NCBI GenBank assembly: GCA_033782935.1
Contig: JAWQEG010000474.1
Location: forward strand, 2,294,001 to 2,358,000
Reading direction: 5' to 3'
From: Petrolisthes cinctipes
Taxonomy: Eukaryota > Arthropoda > Malacostraca > Decapoda > Porcellanidae
Length of the DNA: 64,000 bases
Positions 10,554 through 24,293 of the stretch are shown here, one piece after another. The stretch's first letter is position 1. Every line of letters begins with the position of its first letter. A program made the position numbers and the translations under genes. The notes beneath the pieces were generated by a model. It had not been told where the DNA came from and did not search any database. It saw only the letters and a list, made by a program, of their open reading frames with translations.

Positions 10554-13370
10554 GTGTTAGAGTATTTTCAAAATACATGCTCAAAACATACTGAAAATCG
10601 ATCTTTTAGGTGCACAAAAGTCGATATGTGCATGCATCTTCTGTACCCGTTTATATCTCAAATTCAGGCTCAAAACACCCGAAAATTCAATATTTTGGGG
10701 TCCCAGAAGCAATCTGTACATGCCTACTCAGTGTTAGAATATTTTCAAAATATAGGCTAAAAACATGCTAAAAATCGACATTTTAGGTGCCAAAAAATCG
10801 ATATCTCAAATTCAGTCCCAAAACACCCGAAAATTCGATATTTAGAGGTCCCAGAAGGTATCTGTACATGCCTACTCCGTGTTAGAGTATTTTCAAAATA
10901 CAGGCCAAAAACATACTGAAAATCGATCTTTTAGGTGCACAAAAGTCGATATGTGCATGCATCTTCTGTACCCGTTTATATCTCAAATTCTGGCCCTAAA
11001 CACCCGAAAATTCGATATTTTGGGGTCCCAGAAGCGATCTGTACATGCCTACTCCGTGTTAGAGTATTTTCAAAATACATGCTCAAAACATACTGAAAAT
11101 CGATCTTTTAGGTGCACAAAAGTCGATATGTGCATGCATCTTCAGTACCCGTTTATATCTCAAATTCAGGCTCAAAACACCCGAAAATTCAATATTTTGG
11201 GGTCCCAGAAGCAATCTGTACATGCCTACTCAGTGTTAGAATATTTTCAAAATATAGGCTAAAAACATGCTAAAAATCGACATTTTAGGTGCCAAAAAAT
11301 CGATATCTCAAATTCAGTCCCAAAACACCCGAAAATTCGATATTTAGAGGTCCCAGAAGGTATCTGTACATGCCTACTCCGTGTTAGAGTATTTTCAAAA
11401 TACAGGCCAAAAACATACTGAAAATCGATCTTTTAGGTGCACAAAAGTCGATATGTGCATGCATCTTCAGTACCCGTTTATATCTCAAATTCAGGCTCAA
11501 AACACCAGAAAATTCAATATTTTGGGGTCCCAGAAGCAATCTGTACATGCCTACTCAGTGTTAGAGTATTTTCAAAATACAGGCCCAAAACATGCTGAAA
11601 ATCGATATTTTAGATGCCCAAAGTCAATATGTGCATGTATCTTCTGTACCCGTTTATATCTCAAATTCAGGCTCAAAACACTCGAAAATTCAATATTTTG
11701 GGGTCCCAGAAGCAATCTGTACATGCCTACACAGTGCTAGAATATTTTCAAAATATAGGCTAAAAACATGCTAAAAATCGACATTTTAGGTGCCAAAAAA
11801 TCGATATCTCAAATTCAGTCCGAAAACACCCGAAAATTCGATATTTAGAGGTCCCAGAAGGTATCTGTACATGCCTACTCCGTGTTAGAGTATTTTCAAA
11901 ATACAGGCCAAAAACATACTGAAAATCGATCTTTTAGGTGAACAAAAGTCGATATATGCATGCATCTTCTGTACCCGTTTATATCTCAAATTCTGGCCAT
12001 AAACACCCGAGAATTCGATATTTTGGGGTCTCAGAAGCAATCTGTACATGCCTACTCCGTGTTAGAGTATTTTCAAAATTCAGGCCCAAAACATGCTGAA
12101 AATCGATATTTTTGGTGCCCAAAGTCAGTATGTGCATGTATGTATCTTCTGTACCCGTTTATATCTCAAATTCAGGCTCAAAACACCCGAAAATTCAATA
12201 TTTTGGGGTCCCAGAAGCAATCTGTACATGCCTACTCAGTGCTAGAATATTTTCAAAATATAGGCTAAAAACATGCTAAAAATCAATCTTTTAGGTGCCA
12301 AAAAGTCGATATCTCAAATTCAGTCCCAAAACACCCGAAAATTCGATATTTAGGGGTCCCAGAAGCGATCTGTACATGCCTACTCCGTGTTAGAGTATTT
12401 TCAAAATACATGCTCAAAACATACTGAAAATCGATCTTTTAGGTGCACAAAAGTCGATATGTGCATGCATCTTCAGTACCCGTTTATATCTCAAATTCAG
12501 GCTCAAAACACCCGAAAATTCAATATTTTGGGGTCCCAGAAGCAATCTGTACATGCCTACTCAGTGTTAGAGTATTTTCAAAATACAGGCCCAAAACATG
12601 CTGAAAATCGATATTTTAGATGCCCAAAGTCAATATGTGCATGTATCTTCTGTACCCGTTTATATCTCAATTTCAGGCTCAAAACACCCGAAAATTCAAT
12701 ATTTTGGGGTCCCAGAAGCAATCTGTACATGCCTACACAGTGCTAGAATATTTTCAAAATATAGGCTAAAAACATGCTAAAAATCGACATTTTAGGTGCC
12801 AAAAAATCGATATCTCAAATTCAGTCCCAAAACACCCGAAAATTCGATATTTAGAGGTCCCAGAAGGTATCTGTACATGCCTACTCCGTGTTAGAGTATT
12901 TTCAAAATACAGGCCAAAAACATAATGAAAATCGATCTTTTAAGTGCCCAAAAGTCGATATGTGCATGCATCTTCTGTACCCGTTTATATCTCAAATTTT
13001 GTCCCTAAACACCTGAAAATTCGATATTTTGGGGTCCCAGAAGCGATCTGTACATCCCTACTCCGTGTTAGAGTATTTTCAATATTCAGGCCCAAAACAT
13101 GCTGAAAATCGATATTTTTGGTGCCCAAAGTCAATATGTGCATGTATCTTCTGTACCCGTTTATATCTCAAATTCAGGCTCAAAACACCCGAAAATTCAA
13201 TATTTTGGGGTCCCAGAAGCAATCTGAACAGTGCTAGAATATTTTCAAAATATAGGCTAAAAACATACTAAAAATCGATCTTTTAGGTGCCAAAAAGTCG
13301 ATATCTCAAATTCAGTCCCAAAACACCCAAAAATTCGATGTTTATGGGTCCCATGCCTGTACATGCCTAC

Positions 13371-14891
13371 TCCGTGTTAGAGTATTTTCAAAATACATGC
13401 TCAAAACATACTGAAAATCGATCTTTTAGGTGCACAAAAGTCAATATGTGCATGTATCTTCTGTACCCGTTTATATCTCAAATTCAGGCTCAAAACACCC
13501 GAAAATTCAATATTTTGGGGTCCCAGAAGCAATCTGTACATGCCTACACAGTGCTAGAATATTTTCAAAATATAGGCTAAAAACATGCTAAAAATCGACA
13601 TTTTAGGTGCCAAAAAATCGATATCTCAAATTCAGTCCCAAAACACCCGAAAATTCGATATTTAGAGGTCCCAGAAGGTATCTGTACATGCCTACTCCGT
13701 GTTAGAGTATTTTCAAAATTCAGGCCCAAAACATGCTGAAAATCGATATTTTTGGTGCCCAAAGTCAATATGTGCATGTATCTTCTGTACCCGTTTATAT
13801 CTCAAATTCAGGCTCAAAACACCCGAAAATTCAATATTTTGGGGTCCCAGAAGCAATCTGTACATGCCTACTCAGTGCTAGAATATTTTCAAAATATAGT
13901 CTAAAAATATGCTAAAAATCTATCTTTTAGGTGTCAAAAAGTCGATATCTCAAATTCAGTCCCAAAACACCCGAAAATTCGATATTTAGGGGTCCCAGAA
14001 GCGATCTGTACATGCCTACTCCGTGTTAGAGTATTTTCAAAATACAGGCCAAAAACATACTGAAAATCGATCTTTTAGGTGCCCAAAAGTCGATATGTGC
14101 ATGCATATTCTGTACCCGTTTATATCTCAAATTCTGGCCCTAAACACCCGAAAATTCGATATTTTGGGGTCCCAGAAGCAATCTGTACATGCCTACTCCG
14201 TGTTAGAGTATTTTCAAAATTCAGGCCCAAAACATGCTGAAAATCGATATTTTTGGTGCCCAAAGTCAGTATGTGCATATATCTTCTGTACCCGTTTATA
14301 TCTCAAATTCTGGCTCAAAACACCAGAAAATTCAATATTTTGGGGTCCCAGAAGCAATCTATACAGTGCTAGAATATTTTCAAAATATAGGCTAAAAACA
14401 TGCTAAAAATCGATCTTTTAGGTGCCAAAAAGTCGATATCTCAAATTCAGTCCCAAAACACCCGAAAATTCGATATTTAGGGGTCCCAGAAGCGATCTGT
14501 ACATGCCTACTCCGTGTTAGAGTATTTTCAAAATACATGCTCAAAACATACTGAAAATCGATCTTTTAGGTGCACAAAAGTCGATATGTGCATGCATCTT
14601 CTGTACCCGTCTGTATCTCAAATTCTGGCCCTAAACACCCGAAAATTCGATATTTTGGGGTCCCAGAAGCGATCTGTACATGCCTACTCCGTGTTAGAGT
14701 ATTTTCAAAATTCAGGCCCAAAACATGCTGAAAATCGATATTTTTGGTGCCCAAAGTCAGTATGTGCATGTATCTTCTGTACCCGTTTATATCTCAAATT
14801 CAGGCTCAAAACACCCGAAAATTCAATATTTTGGGGTCCCAGAAGCAATCTGTACATGCCTACTCAGTGCTAGAATATTTTCAAAATATAG
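13371..14891 (+). repeat. Dispersed duplication, copy 2 (offset 5,791)
   Basis: This is a copy of 7580-9100 carrying the same set of rare variants. Just upstream, near 13340, lies the GGGTCCCATGCCTGTACATGC junction, which recurs near 16625, 19214, 31829 and 33919. There the usual AGAAGCGAT between CCC and CTGTAC is replaced by ATGC, shortening the C monomer from 148 to 143 bp. Confidence 0.9.
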
Positions 14892-15840
14892 GCTAAAAAC
14901 ATGCTAAAAATCGATCTTTTAGGTGCCAAAAAGTCGATATCTCAAATTCAGTCCCAAAACACCCGAAAATTCGATATTTAGGGGTCCCAGAAGCGATCTG
15001 TACATGCCTACTCCGTGTTAGAGTATTTTCAAAATACATGCTCAAAACATACTGAAAATCGATCTTTTAGGTGCACAAAAGTCGATATGTGCATGCATCT
15101 TCAGTACCCGTTTATATCTCAAATTCAGGCTCAAAACACCCGAAAATTCAATATTTTGGGGTCCCAGAAGCAATCTGTACATGCCTACTCAGTGTTAGAG
15201 TATTTTCAAAATACAGGATCAAAACATGCTGAAAATCGATATTTTAGATGCCCAAATTCAATATGTGCATGTATCTTCTGTACCCGTTTATATCTCAAAT
15301 TCAGGCTCAAAACACCCGAAAATTCAATATTTTGGGGTCCCAGAAGCAATCTGTACATGCCTAAACAGTGCTAGAATATTTTCAAAATATAGGCTAAAAA
15401 CATGCTAAAAATCGACATTTTAGGTGCCAAAAAATCGATATCTCAAATTCAGTCCCAAAACACCCGAAAATTCGATATTTAGAGGTCCCAGAAGGTATCT
15501 GTACATGCCTACTCCGTGTTAGAGTATTTTCAAAATACAGGCCAAAAACATACTGAAAATCGATCTTTTAGGTGCCCAAAAGTCGATATGTGCATGCATC
15601 TTCTGTACCCGTTTATATCTCAAATTCTGGCCCTAAACAACCGAAAATTCAATATTTTGGGGTCCCAGAAGCAATCTGTACATGCCTACTCAGTGCTATA
15701 ATATTTTCAAAATATAGGCTAAAAACATGCTAAAAATCGATCTTTTAGGTGCCAAAAAGTCGATATCTCAAATTCAGTCCCAAAACATCCGAAAATTCGA
15801 TATTTTGGGGTCCCAGAAGCGATCTGTACATGCCTACTCC

Positions 15841-18429
15841 GTGTTAGAGTATTTTCAAAATACATGCTCAAAACATACTGAAAATCGATCTTTTAGGTGC
15901 ACAAAAGTCGATATGTGCATGCATCTTCAGTACCCGTTTATATCTCAAATTCAGGCTCAAAACACCCGAAAATTCAATATTTTGGGGTCCCAGAAGCAAT
16001 CTGTACATGCCTACTCAGAGTTAGAGTATTTTCAAAATACAGGCCCAAAACATGCTGAAAATCGATATTTTAGATGCCCAAAGTCAATATCTGCATGTAT
16101 CTTCTGTACCCGTTTATATCTCAAATTCAGGCTCAAAACACCCGAAAATTCAATATTTTGGGGTCCCAGCAGCAATCTGTACATGCCTACACAGTGCTAG
16201 AATATTTTCAAGATATAGGCTAAAAACATGCTAAAAATCGACATTTAAGGTGCCAAAAAATCGATATCTCAAATTCAATCCCAAAACACCCGAAAATTCG
16301 ATATTTAGAGGTCCCAGAAGCAATCTGTACATGCCTACTCAGTGTTAGAGTATTTTCAAAATTCAGGCCAAAAACATACTGAAAATCGATCTTTTAGGTG
16401 CCCAAAAGTCGATATGTGCATGCATCTTCTGAACCCGTTTATATCTCAAATTCAGGCTCAAAACACCCGAAAATTCAATATTTTGGGGTCCCAGAAGCAA
16501 TCTGTACAGTGCTAGAATATTTTCAAAATATAGGCTAAAAACATGCTAAAAATCGATCTTTTAGGTGCCAAAAAGTCGATATTTCAAATTCAGTCCCAAA
16601 ACACCCGAAAATTCGATATTTAGGGGTCCCATGCCTGTACATGCCTACTCCGTGTTAGAGTATTTTCAAAATACATATTCAAAACATACTGAAAATCGAT
16701 CTTTTAGGTGCACAAAAGTCGATATGTGCATGCATCTTCAGTATCCGTTTATATCTCAAATTCAGGCTCAAAACACCCGAAAATTCAATATTTTGGGGTC
16801 CCAGAAGCAATCTGTACATGCCTACTCAGTGTTAGAGTATTTTCAAAATACAGGCCAAAAACATACTGAAAATCGATCTTTTAGGTGCCCAAAAGTCGAT
16901 ATGTGCATGCTGTACATGCCTACTCCGTGTTAGAGTATTTTCAAAATTCAGGCCCAAAACATGCTGAAAATCGATATTTTTGGTGCCTAAAGTCAATATG
17001 TGCATGTATCTTCTGTACCCGATTATATCTCAAATTCAGGCTCAAAACACCCGAAAATTCAATATTTTGGGGTCCCAGAAGCAATCTGTACATGCCTACT
17101 CAGTGCTAGAATATTTTCAAAATATAGGCTAAAAACATGCTAAAAATCGATCTTTTAGGTGCCAAAAAGTCGATATCTCAAATTCAGTCCCAAAACACCC
17201 GAAAATTCGATATTTAAGGGTCCCAGAAGCGATCTGTACATGCCTACTCCGTGTTAGAGTATTTTCAAAATACATGCTCAAAACATACTGAAAATCGATC
17301 TTTTAGGTGCACAAAAGTCGATATGTGCATGCATCTTCAGTATCCGTTTATATCTCAAATTCATGCTCAAAACACCCGAAAATTCAATATTTTGGGGTCC
17401 CAGAAGCAATCTGTACATGCCTACTCAGTGTTAGAGTATTTTCAAAATACAGGCCCAAAACATGCTGAAAATCGATATTTTAGATGCCCAAAGTCAATAT
17501 GTGCATGTATCTTCTGTACCCGTTTATATCTCAAATTCAGGCTCAAAACACCCGAAAATTCAATATTTTGGGGTCCCAGAAGCAACCTGTACATGCCTAC
17601 ACAGTGCTAGAATATTTTCAAAATATAGGCTAAAAACATGCTAAAAATCGACATTTTAGGTGCCAAAAAATCGATATCTCAAATTCAGTCCCAAAACACC
17701 CGAAAATTCGATATTTAGAGGTCCCAGAATGTATCTGTACATGCCTACTCCGTGTTAGAGTATTTTCAAAATACAGGCCAAAAACATACTGAAAATCGAT
17801 CTTTTAGGTGCCCAAAAGTCGATATGTGCATGCATCTTCAGTATCCGTTTATATCTCAAATTCAGGCTCAAAACACCCGAAAATTCAATATTTTGAGGTC
17901 CCAGAAGCAATCTGTACATGCCTACTCAGTGTTAGAGTATTTTCAAAATACAGGCCCAAAACATGCTGAAAATCGATATTTTAGATGCCCAAAGTCAATA
18001 TGTGCATGTATCTTCTGTACCCGTTTATATCTCAAATTCAGGCTCAAAACAACCGAAAATTCAATATTTCGGGGTCCCAGAAGCAATCTGTACATGCCTA
18101 CACAGTGCTAGAATATTTTCAAAATATAGGCTAAAAACATGCTAAAAATCGACATTTTAGGTGCCAAAAAATCTATATCTCAAATTCAGTCCCAAAACAC
18201 CCGAAAATTCGATATTTAGAGGTCCCAGAAGGTATCTGTACATGCCTACTCCGTGTTAGAGTATTTTCAAAATACAGGCCAAAAACATACTGAAAATCGA
18301 TCTTTTAGGTGCCCAAAAGTCGATATGTGCATGCATCTTCAGTACCCGTTTATATCTCAAATTCTGGCCCTAAACACCCGAAAATTCGATATTTTGGGGT
18401 CCCAGAAGCGATCTGTACATGCCTACTCC
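15841..18429 (+). repeat. 2,589-bp sixteen-monomer unit, copy 1
   Basis: Monomer lengths in order are 177, 176, 148, 167, 143, 177, 98, 176, 148, 177, 176, 148, 177, 176, 148 and 177, which sum exactly to 2,589. Private markers are CTCAGAGTTAGAG, GTCAATATCTGCATG, CCCAGCAGCAATC, GACATTTAAGG, AATACATATTCAAAAC and the 98-bp stump ending GTGCATGCTGTACATGCC. The match to the next copy holds to about 18332. Confidence 0.92.
16829..16926 (+). repeat. 98-bp truncated A monomer (stump)
   Basis: This A monomer is cut after GTGCATGC and continues directly with TGTACATGCCTACTCCG, the start of the next unit. About 79 bp are missing. The same junction appears near 16908, 19497, 20921, 28052, 32112, 34200 and 35623, and nowhere else that I found, so it marks one event spread by later duplications. 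Confidence 0.88.
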
Positions 18430-20921
18430 GTGTTAGAGTATTTTCAAAATACATGCTCAAAACATACTGAAAATCGATCTTTTAGGTGCACAAAAGTCGA
18501 TATGTGCATGCATCTTCAGTACCCGTTTATATCTCAAATTCAGGCTCAAAACACCCGAAAATTCAATATTTTGGGGTCCCAGAAGCAATCTGTACATGCC
18601 TACTCAGAGTTAGAGTATTTTCAAAATACAGGCCCAAAACATGCTGAAAATCGATATTTTAGATGCCCAAAGTCAATATCTGCATGTATCTTCTGTACCC
18701 GTTTATATCTCAAATTCAGGCTCAAAACACCCGAAAATTCAATATTTTGGGGTCCCAGCAGCAATCTGTACATGCCTACACAGTGCTAGAATATTTTCAA
18801 AATATAGGCTAAAAACATGCTAAAAATCGACATTTAAGGTGCCAAAAAATCGATATCTCAAATTCAATCCCAAAACACCCGAAAATTCGATATTTAGAGG
18901 TCCCAGAAGCAATCTGTACATGCCTACTCAGTGTTAGAGTATTTTCAAAATTCAGGCCAAAAACATACTGAAAATCGATCTTTTAGGTGCCCAAAAGTCG
19001 ATATGTGCATGCATCTTCTGAACCCGTTTATATCTCAAATTCAGGCTCAAAACACCAGAAAATTCAATATTTTGGGGTCCCAGAAGCAATCTGTACAGTG
19101 CTAGAATATTTTCAAAATATAGGCTAAAAACATGCTAAAAATCGATCTTTTAGGTGCCAAAAAGTCGATATTTCAAATTCAGTCCCAAAACACCCGAAAA
19201 TTCGATATTTAGGGGTCCCATGCCTGTACATGCCTACTCCGTGTTAGAGTATTTTCAAAATACATATTCAAAACATACTGAAAATCGATCTTTTAGGTGG
19301 ACAAAAGTCGATATGTGCATGCATCTTCAGTATCCGTTTATATCTCAAATTCAGGCTCAAAACACCCGAAAATTCAATATTTTGGGGTCCCAGAAGCAAT
19401 CTGTACATGCCTACTCAGTGTTAGAGTATTTTCAAAATACAGGCCAAAAACATACTGAAAATCGATCTTTTAGGTGCCCAAAAGTCGATATGTGCATGCT
19501 GTACATGCCTACTCCGTGTTAGAGTATTTTCAAAATTCAGGCCCAAAACATGCTGAAAATCGATATTTTTGGTGCCTAAAGTCAATATGTGCATGTATCT
19601 TCTGTACCCGATTATATCTCAAATTCAGGCTCAAAACACCCGAAAATTCAATATTTTGGGGTCCCAGAAGCAATCTGTACATGCCTACTCAGTGCTAGAA
19701 TATTTTCAAAATATAGGCTAAAAACATGCTAAAAATCGATCTTTTAGGTGCCAAAAAGTCGATATCTCAAATTCAGTCCCAAAACACCCGAAAATTCGAT
19801 ATTTAAGGGTCCCAGAAGCGATCTGTACATGCTTACTCCGTGTTAGAGTATTTTCAAAATACATGCTTAAAACATACTGAAAATCGATCTATTAGGTGCA
19901 CAAAAGTCGATATGTGCATGCATCTTCAGTATCCGTTTATATCTCAAATTCAGGCTCAAAACACCCGAAAATTCAATATTTTGGGGTCCCAGAAGCAATC
20001 TGTACATGCCTACTCAGTGTTAGAGTATTTTCAAAATACAGGCCCAAAACATGCTGAAAATCGATATTTTAGATGCCCAAAGTCAATATGTGCATGTATC
20101 TTCTGTACCCGTTTATATCTCAAATTCAGGCTCAAAACACCCGAAAATTCAATATTTTGGGGTCCCAGAAGCAACCTGTACATGCCTACACAGTGCTAGA
20201 ATATTTTCAAAATATAGGCTAAAAACTTGCTAAAAATCGACATTTTAGGTGCCAAAAAATCGATATCTCAAATTCAGTCCCAAAACACCCGAAAATTCGA
20301 TATTTAGAGGTCCCAGAATGTATCTGTACATGCCTACTCCGTGTTAGAGTATTTTGAAAATACAGGCCAAAAACATACTGAAAATCGATCTTTTAGGTGC
20401 CCAAAAGTCGATATGTGCATGCATCTTCAGTATCCGTTTATATCTCAAATTCAGGCTCAAAACACCCGAAAATTCAATATTTTGAGGTCCCAGAAGCAAT
20501 CTGTACATGCCTACTCAGTGTTAGAGTATTTTCAAAATACAGGCCCAAAACATGCTGAAAATCGATATTTTAGATGCCCAAAGTCAATATGTGCATGTAT
20601 CTTCTGTACCCGTTTATATCTCAAATTCAGGCTCAAAACAACCGAAAATTCAATATTTCGGGGTCCCAGAAGCAATCTGTACATGCCTACACAGTGCTAG
20701 AATATTTTCAAAATATTGGCTAAAGACATGCTAAAAATCGACATTTTAGGTGCCAAAAAATCGATATCTCAAATTCAGTCCCAAAACACCCGAAAATTCG
20801 ATATTTAGAGGTCCCAGAAGGTATCTGTACATGCCTACTCTGTGTTAGAGTATTTTCAAAATACAGGCCAAAAACATACTGAAAATCGATCTTTTAGGTG
20901 CCCAAAAGTCGATATGTGCAT
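18430..20921 (+). repeat. 2,589-bp sixteen-monomer unit, copy 2
   Basis: This copies 15841-18332 with scattered single-base changes, for example GGTGGACAAAAG near 19300 and ACACCAGAAAATTC near 19050. It stops matching where the last A monomer is cut at GTGCATGCTGTACATGCC (about 20921). That is the same stump junction already present inside the unit near 19497, so the exchange point was reused or copied. Confidence 0.9.
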
Positions 20922-23600
20922 GCTGTACATGCCTACTCCGTGTTAGAGTATTTTCAAAATTCAGGCCCAAAACTTGCTGAAAATCGATATTTTTGGTGCC
21001 TAAAGTCAATATGTGCATGTATCGTCTGTACCCGTTTATATCTCAAATTCAGGCTCAAAACACCCGAAAATTCAATATTTTGGGGTCCCAGAAGCAATCT
21101 GTACATGCCTACTCAGTGCTAGAATATTTTCAAAATATAGGCTAAAAACATGCTAAAAATCGATCTTTTAGGTGCCAAAAAGTCGATATCTCAAATTCAG
21201 TCCCAAAACACCCGAAAATTCGATATTTAAGGGTCCCAGAAGCGATCTGTACATGCCTACTCCGTGTTAGAGTATTTTAAAAAAACATGCTCAAAACATA
21301 CTGAAAATCGATCTTTTAGGTGCACAAAAGTCGATATGTGCATGCATCTTCAGTATCCGTTTATATCTCAAATTCAGGCTCAAAACACCCGAAAATTCAA
21401 TATTTTGGGGTCCCAGAAGCAATCTGTACATGCCTACTCAGTGTTAGAGTATTTTCAAAATACAGGCCCAAAACATGCTGAAAATCGATATTTTAGATGC
21501 CCAAAGTCAATATGTGCATGTATCTTCTGTACCCGTTTATATCTCAAATTCAGGCTCAAAACACCCGAAAATTCAATATTTTGGGGTCCCAGAAGCAACC
21601 TGTAAATGCCTACACAGTGCTAGAATATTTTCAAAATATAGGCTAAAAACATGCTAAAAATCGACATTTTAGGTGCCAAAAAATCGATATCTCAAATTCA
21701 GTCCCAAAACACCCGAAAATTCGATATTTAGAGGTCCCAGAAGGTATCTGTACATGCTTACTCCGTTTTAGAGTATTTTCAAAATACAGGCCAAAAACAT
21801 ACTGAAAATCGATCTTTTAGGTGCCCAAAAGTCGATATGTGCATGCATCTTCTGTACCCGTTTGTATCTCAAATTCTGGCCCTAAACACCCGAAAATTCG
21901 ATATTTTGGGGTCCCAGAAGCGATCTGTACATGCCTACTCCGTGTTAGAGTATTTTCAAAATTCAGGCTCAAAACATGCTGAAAATCGATATTTTTGGTG
22001 CCCAAAGTCAATATGTGCATGTATCTTCTGTACCCGTTTATATCTCAAATTCAGGCTCAAAACACCCGAAAATTCAATATTTTGGGGTCCCAGAAGCAAT
22101 CTGTACATGCCTACTCAGTGCTAGAATATTTTCAAAATATAGGCTAAAAACATGCTAAAAATCGATCTTTTAGGTGCCAAAAAGTCGATATCTCTAATTC
22201 AGTCCCAAAACACCCGAAAATTCGATATTTAGGGGTCCCAGAAGCGATCTGTACATGTCCACTCCGTGTTAGAGTATTTTCAAAATAGATGCTCAAAACA
22301 TACTGAAAATCGATCTTTTAGGTGCACAAAAGTCGATATGTGCATGCATCTTCAGTACCCGTTTATATCTCAAATTCAGGCTCAAAACACCCGAAAATTC
22401 AATATTTTGGGGTCCCAGAAGCAATCTGTACATGCCTACTCAGTGTTAGAGTATTTTCAAAATACAGGCCCAAAACATGCTGAAAATAGATATTTTAGAT
22501 GCCCAAAGTCAATATGTGCATGTATCTTCTGTACCCGTTTATATCTCAAATTCAGGCTCAAAACACCCGAAAATTCAATATTTTGGGGTCCCAGAAGCAA
22601 TCTGTACATGCCTAAACAGTGCTAGAATATTTTCAAAATATAGGCTAAAAACATGCTAAAAATAGACATTTTAGGTGCCAAAAAATCGATATCTCAAATT
22701 CAGTCCCAAAATACCCGAAAATTCGATATTTAAGGGTCCCAGAAGCGATCTGTACATGCCTACTCCGTGTTAGAGTATTTTCAAAATACATGCTCAAAAC
22801 ATACTGAAAATCGATCTATTAGGTGCACAAAAGTCGATATGTGCATGCATCTTCAGTATCCGTTTATATCTCAAATTCAGGCTCAAAACACCCTAAATTC
22901 GATATTTTGGGGTCCCAGAAGCAATCTGTACATGCCTACTCAGTGTTAGAGTATTTTCAAAATACAGGCCCAAAACATGCTGAAAATCGATATTTTAGAT
23001 GCCCAAAGTCAATATGTGCATGTATCTTCTGTACCCGTTTATATCTCAAATTCAGGCTCAAAACACCCGAAAATTCAATATTTTGGGGTCCCAGAAGCAA
23101 CCTGTACATGCCTACACAGTGCTAGAATATTTTCAAAATATAGGCTAAAAACATTCTAAAAATCGACATTTTAGGTGCCAAAAAATCGATATCTCAAATT
23201 CAGTCCCAAAACACCCGAAAATTCGATATTTAGAGGTCCCAGAAGGTATCTGTACATGCCTACTCCGTGTTAGAGTATTTTCAAAATACAGGCCAAAAAC
23301 ATACTGAAAATCGATCTTTTAGGTGCCCAAAAGTCGATATGTGCATGCATCTTCTGTACCCGTTTGTATCTCAAATTCTGGCCCTAAACACCCGAAAATT
23401 TGATATTTTTGGGTCCCAGAAGCGATCTGTACATGCCTACTCCGTGTTAGAGTATTTTCAAAATTCAGGCCCAAAACATAATGAAAATCGATATTTTTGG
23501 TGCCCAAAGTCAATATGTGCATGTATCTTCTGTACCCGTTTATATCTCAAATTCAGGCTCAAAACACCCGAAAATTCAATATTTTGGGGTCCCAGAAGCG
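19040..23600 (+). repeat. 4.5-kb segmental duplication, copy 1 (offset 14,702)
   Basis: The segment aligns with 33742-38303 at an offset of 14,702-14,703 bp. Shared derived variants in order include ACATATTCAAAAC, the stump junction near 20921, CAAAAAACATGC (21280 and 35983), CGTTTGTATCTC, TCTCTAATTCAG (22192 and 36894), ACATGTCCACTCCG, AAAATAGATGCTC and GATCTATTAGG. The alignment ends where this copy continues with another B monomer while the other copy has the 10-bp-deleted junction to C. Confidence 0.88.
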
Positions 23601-24293
23601 ATCTGTACATGCCTACTCCGTGTTAGAGTATTTTCAAAATTCAGGCCCAAAACATGCTGAAAATCGATATTTTTGGTGCACAAAGTCAATATGTGCATGT
23701 ATCTTCTGTACCCGTTTATATCTCAAATTCAGGCTCAAAACACCCGAAAATTCAATATTTTGGGGTCCCAGAAGCAATCTGTACATGCCTACTCAGTGTT
23801 AGAGTATTTTTAAAATACAGGCCCAAAACATGCTGAAAATCGATATTTTAGATGCCCAAAGTCAATATGTGCATGCATCTTCTGTACCCGTTTATATCTC
23901 AAATTCTGGCCCTAAACACCCGAAAATTCGATATTTTGGGGTCCCAGAAGCGATCTGTAAATACCTACTCCGTGTTAGAGTATTTTCAAAATTCAGGCCC
24001 AAAACATGCTGAAATCGATATTTTTGGTGCCCAAAGTCAGTATGTGCATGTATCTTCTGTACCCGTTTATATCTCAAATTCAGGCTCAAAACACCCGAAA
24101 ATTCAATATTTTGGGTCCCAGAAGCAATCTGTACATGCCTACTCAGTGCTAGAATATTTTCAAAATATAGGCTAAAAACATGCTAAAAATCGATCTTTTA
24201 GGTGCCAAAAAATCGATATCTCAAATTCAGTCCCAAAACACCCGAAAATTCGATATTTAGGGGTCCCAGAAGCGATCTGTACATGCCTACTCC
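23267..24293 (+). repeat. Irregular hexamer with five long monomers and one C
   Basis: Monomer starts at 23267, 23444, 23620, 23796, 23972 and 24146 give lengths of 177, 176, 176, 176, 174 and 148 bp. Four B-like units follow one A before a C appears, unlike the usual A-B-C. The 174-bp unit has two single-base losses (GCTGAAATCG and TTTTGGGTCCC). The fourth unit is a B/A chimera: TAGATGCCC is followed by GTGCATGCATC and TCTGGCCC. Confidence 0.85.

Larger units (their letters stand above)
9100..13370 (+). repeat. Satellite subregion: mixed trimers and A-C dimers
   Basis: Regular 501-bp trimers alternate with 325-bp A-C dimers. For example, A starts at 10554, 10879 and 11381 are spaced 325 and 502 bp. 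Irregular units include an A/B hybrid with CAAAATAATACATGC near 9240 and a B with a duplicated GTAT (GTGCATGTATGTATC near 12135). No gene is seen. Confidence 0.8.

Noticed and set aside
18253..18789. Long open frame (178 codons) and its many relatives of 119-157 codons across the array
   Set aside because: The peptide repeats with the satellite period, starts are GTG or arbitrary, and stops fall at the TAG of the C monomer. Monomer lengths of 176 and 148 bp shift the frame. Overlapping frames on both strands are equally open. This is read-through of non-coding satellite.
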